A stretch of 64,000 bases of DNA from Micromonospora chokoriensis. GTDB taxonomy: Bacteria; Actinomycetota; Actinomycetes; Mycobacteriales; Micromonosporaceae. Position 1 is the stretch's first letter, and each line of letters opens with the position of its first letter. The notes under the pieces were generated by a model. That model was not told where the DNA came from, made no database searches, and saw only the letters and a list, made by a program, of their open reading frames with translations. The stretch covers positions 3,348,001-3,412,000 of the forward strand of contig NZ_LT607409.1 of assembly GCF_900091505.1 (NCBI RefSeq), written 5' to 3'. Below are positions 63,136 through 64,000 of the stretch, one piece after another. The position numbers and the translations under genes were made by a program.

Positions 63136-64000
63136 TCAGCGGGTGGTCGGGAAGAGGTGGGCGTGCAGGGCGCCCGGGTCGGTGACCTCGGGGAGTTCGC
63201 GGGCGGCCAGCCAGGCTGCGGCGACCGCCCCGTCGCCGGCGGTACGGAGTGGCGCCTCGGGCCAGTGTCGGCCGACCTCGGCCCGGACGGCGGTGGCCAG
63301 CGGGGTGTCGCCGGTGAGCAGCCCGCCGCCGAGGACGACCGGTGTCCTCGCCTCGGCCGGGCGGATCCGGCGCACGCTCGCGGCCAGGTGCGTCGCCGCC
63401 TCGGCGATCAGCGCGGTGGCGACCGGCTCGCCCTCGGCGGCGGCGGTGCTGACCAGTGGAGCCAGGCGGGCCAGCTCGATCGGAGGCCGGCGGGTCACGG
63501 CCTGGATCGCGGCGTCGACGGTGTCCCGTGGGCGGGCGGCGATCTCGGTGCCGCCCATCAGCTCGGCGAGGACGGCCGTGGTCAGCGGGCCGAGGGCGTG
63601 GCCGGAATCCAGGTCGGCGAGCAGTCGGCGTACCGCTTCGCGACCGAGCCAGAAGCCGGACCCCGCGTCGCCGAGGAGCCAGCCGTGCCCGTCGGCGACC
63701 CGGTCGAGGCGCAGGTCGTGGACCTGCGCGGTGATCGCCCCGGTGCCGGCGATGAGCACCGTGCCGTCCGGTTCGGCGGTGCCGGAAGCGTACGCGACGA
63801 GGGCGTCGCCGTGCACGGCGTACGCGCAGCGCAGGCCGGCGTCGTGCCAGGCCTTGTCGAAGGCGGCGCGCCCGGCGGGATCGGCGAGTAGTCGGGCCGC
63901 GCCGGCCAGGCCGATCGTGCCGGCGACCACCCGGGCGGGGTCGAGGTCGACGAGGGCGGCGCGGAGTGCGGTCAGCAGTTCGACGGCGGCGCGTTCTGCG
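63136..64000 (-). CDS. GlcNAc-kinase-like BadF/BadG ATPase, 5' end outside the window
   Basis: At least 287 residues; the reading frame is open to the window edge (AERAAVELLTALRAALVDLDPARVVAGTIGLAGAAR), so the N-terminus is missing. The BadF/BadG/BcrA ATPase fold shows VLIAGTGAITAQVHD, HGWLLGDAGSGFWLGREAVRRLL, and TPVVLGGGLLTGDTPL. The GDxGSG and GTGA motifs fit the N-acetylglucosamine kinase branch. Beside ngcEFG it would phosphorylate imported GlcNAc. The N-terminal phosphate-binding loop cannot be seen here. Confidence 0.8.
   Translation of the reverse strand, partial: AERAAVELLTALRAALVDLDPARVVAGTIGLAGAARLLADPAGRAAFDKAWHDAGLRCAYAVHGDALVAYASGTAEPDGTVLIAGTGAITAQVHDLRLDRVADGHGWLLGDAGSGFWLGREAVRRLLADLDSGHALGPLTTAVLAELMGGTEIAARPRDTVDAAIQAVTRRPPIELARLAPLVSTAAAEGEPVATALIAEAATHLAASVRRIRPAEARTPVVLGGGLLTGDTPLATAVRAEVGRHWPEAPLRTAGDGAVAAAWLAARELPEVTDPGALHAHLFPTTR

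Overview
The window is about 72% G+C. It has the gene style of a filamentous actinomycete: GTG starts, GTGA/ATGA stop-start overlaps, few A/T-rich stretches and long antisense shadow frames. Gene content points to Micromonosporaceae, most likely Micromonospora or a close relative. The divergent murL/murD2 pair, the ngcEFG chitin-sugar transporter, a cellulose-type AA10 LPMO carrying CBM2, and several two-component pairs all fit. This placement is inference from protein families, not a database search. No tRNA, rRNA, CRISPR array or transposase was seen.

Layout. 1-1461: end of a NarL-type two-component pair. 1536-7315: a small membrane protein, a YiiX-like papain-fold protein, an NTF2-like protein, two sister membrane-anchored CBM2-like proteins and a pullulanase gene with a broken 5' end. 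7480-10792: two secreted beta-helix genes that share a 1,205-bp stretch that looks identical, and matching upstream operators. 11494-16265: aminopeptidase P, asparagine synthase and LPMO. 16617-22010: XdhC-like protein, sugar kinase, GH27 alpha-galactosidase, metallo-hydrolase and thioesterase. 22149-29532: PAP2 membrane enzyme, YdbT/YdbS PH-domain pair, MoxR-DUF58-VWA operon and a 28-residue membrane peptide. 29724-37449: acyltransferase/hydrolase pair, second two-component system, fabG-fabI, ferrochelatase and HAD phosphatase. 37760-46412: unknown protein, DUF3097 protein, class C beta-lactamase-like hydrolase, NfeD/SPFH pair, membrane protein and a bifunctional penicillin-binding protein. 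46693-52801: PoxB-like oxidase, SpoU methyltransferase, argG and a PucR regulator. 52887-58415: murL and murD2 plus three unknown genes. 58712-64000: ngcEFG, an SDR enzyme and a GlcNAc-kinase-like ATPase cut by the window end.

How the genes connect. Much of the window serves polysaccharide use (LPMO, GH27, broken pullulanase, CBM2-like proteins, ngcEFG, GlcNAc kinase) and the cell envelope (MurD2/MurL, PBP, fabG-fabI, acyltransferase). MurD2 with MurL would supply D-Glu to peptidoglycan by epimerising it on the nucleotide precursor, without a glutamate racemase.

The least explained signal is a set of long palindromes, nearly all anchored on GATC, between genes (15104, 23341, 23437, 38762, 39821, 44044, 46561, 52814, and a third sequence type near 11056-11438). 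Several lie between a C-rich tract on the left and a G-rich tract on the right. Most lie between convergent genes, but one lies between divergent genes. The beta-helix pair, with gene-conversion-like identity and a conserved operator geometry, is the other signal most worth following.
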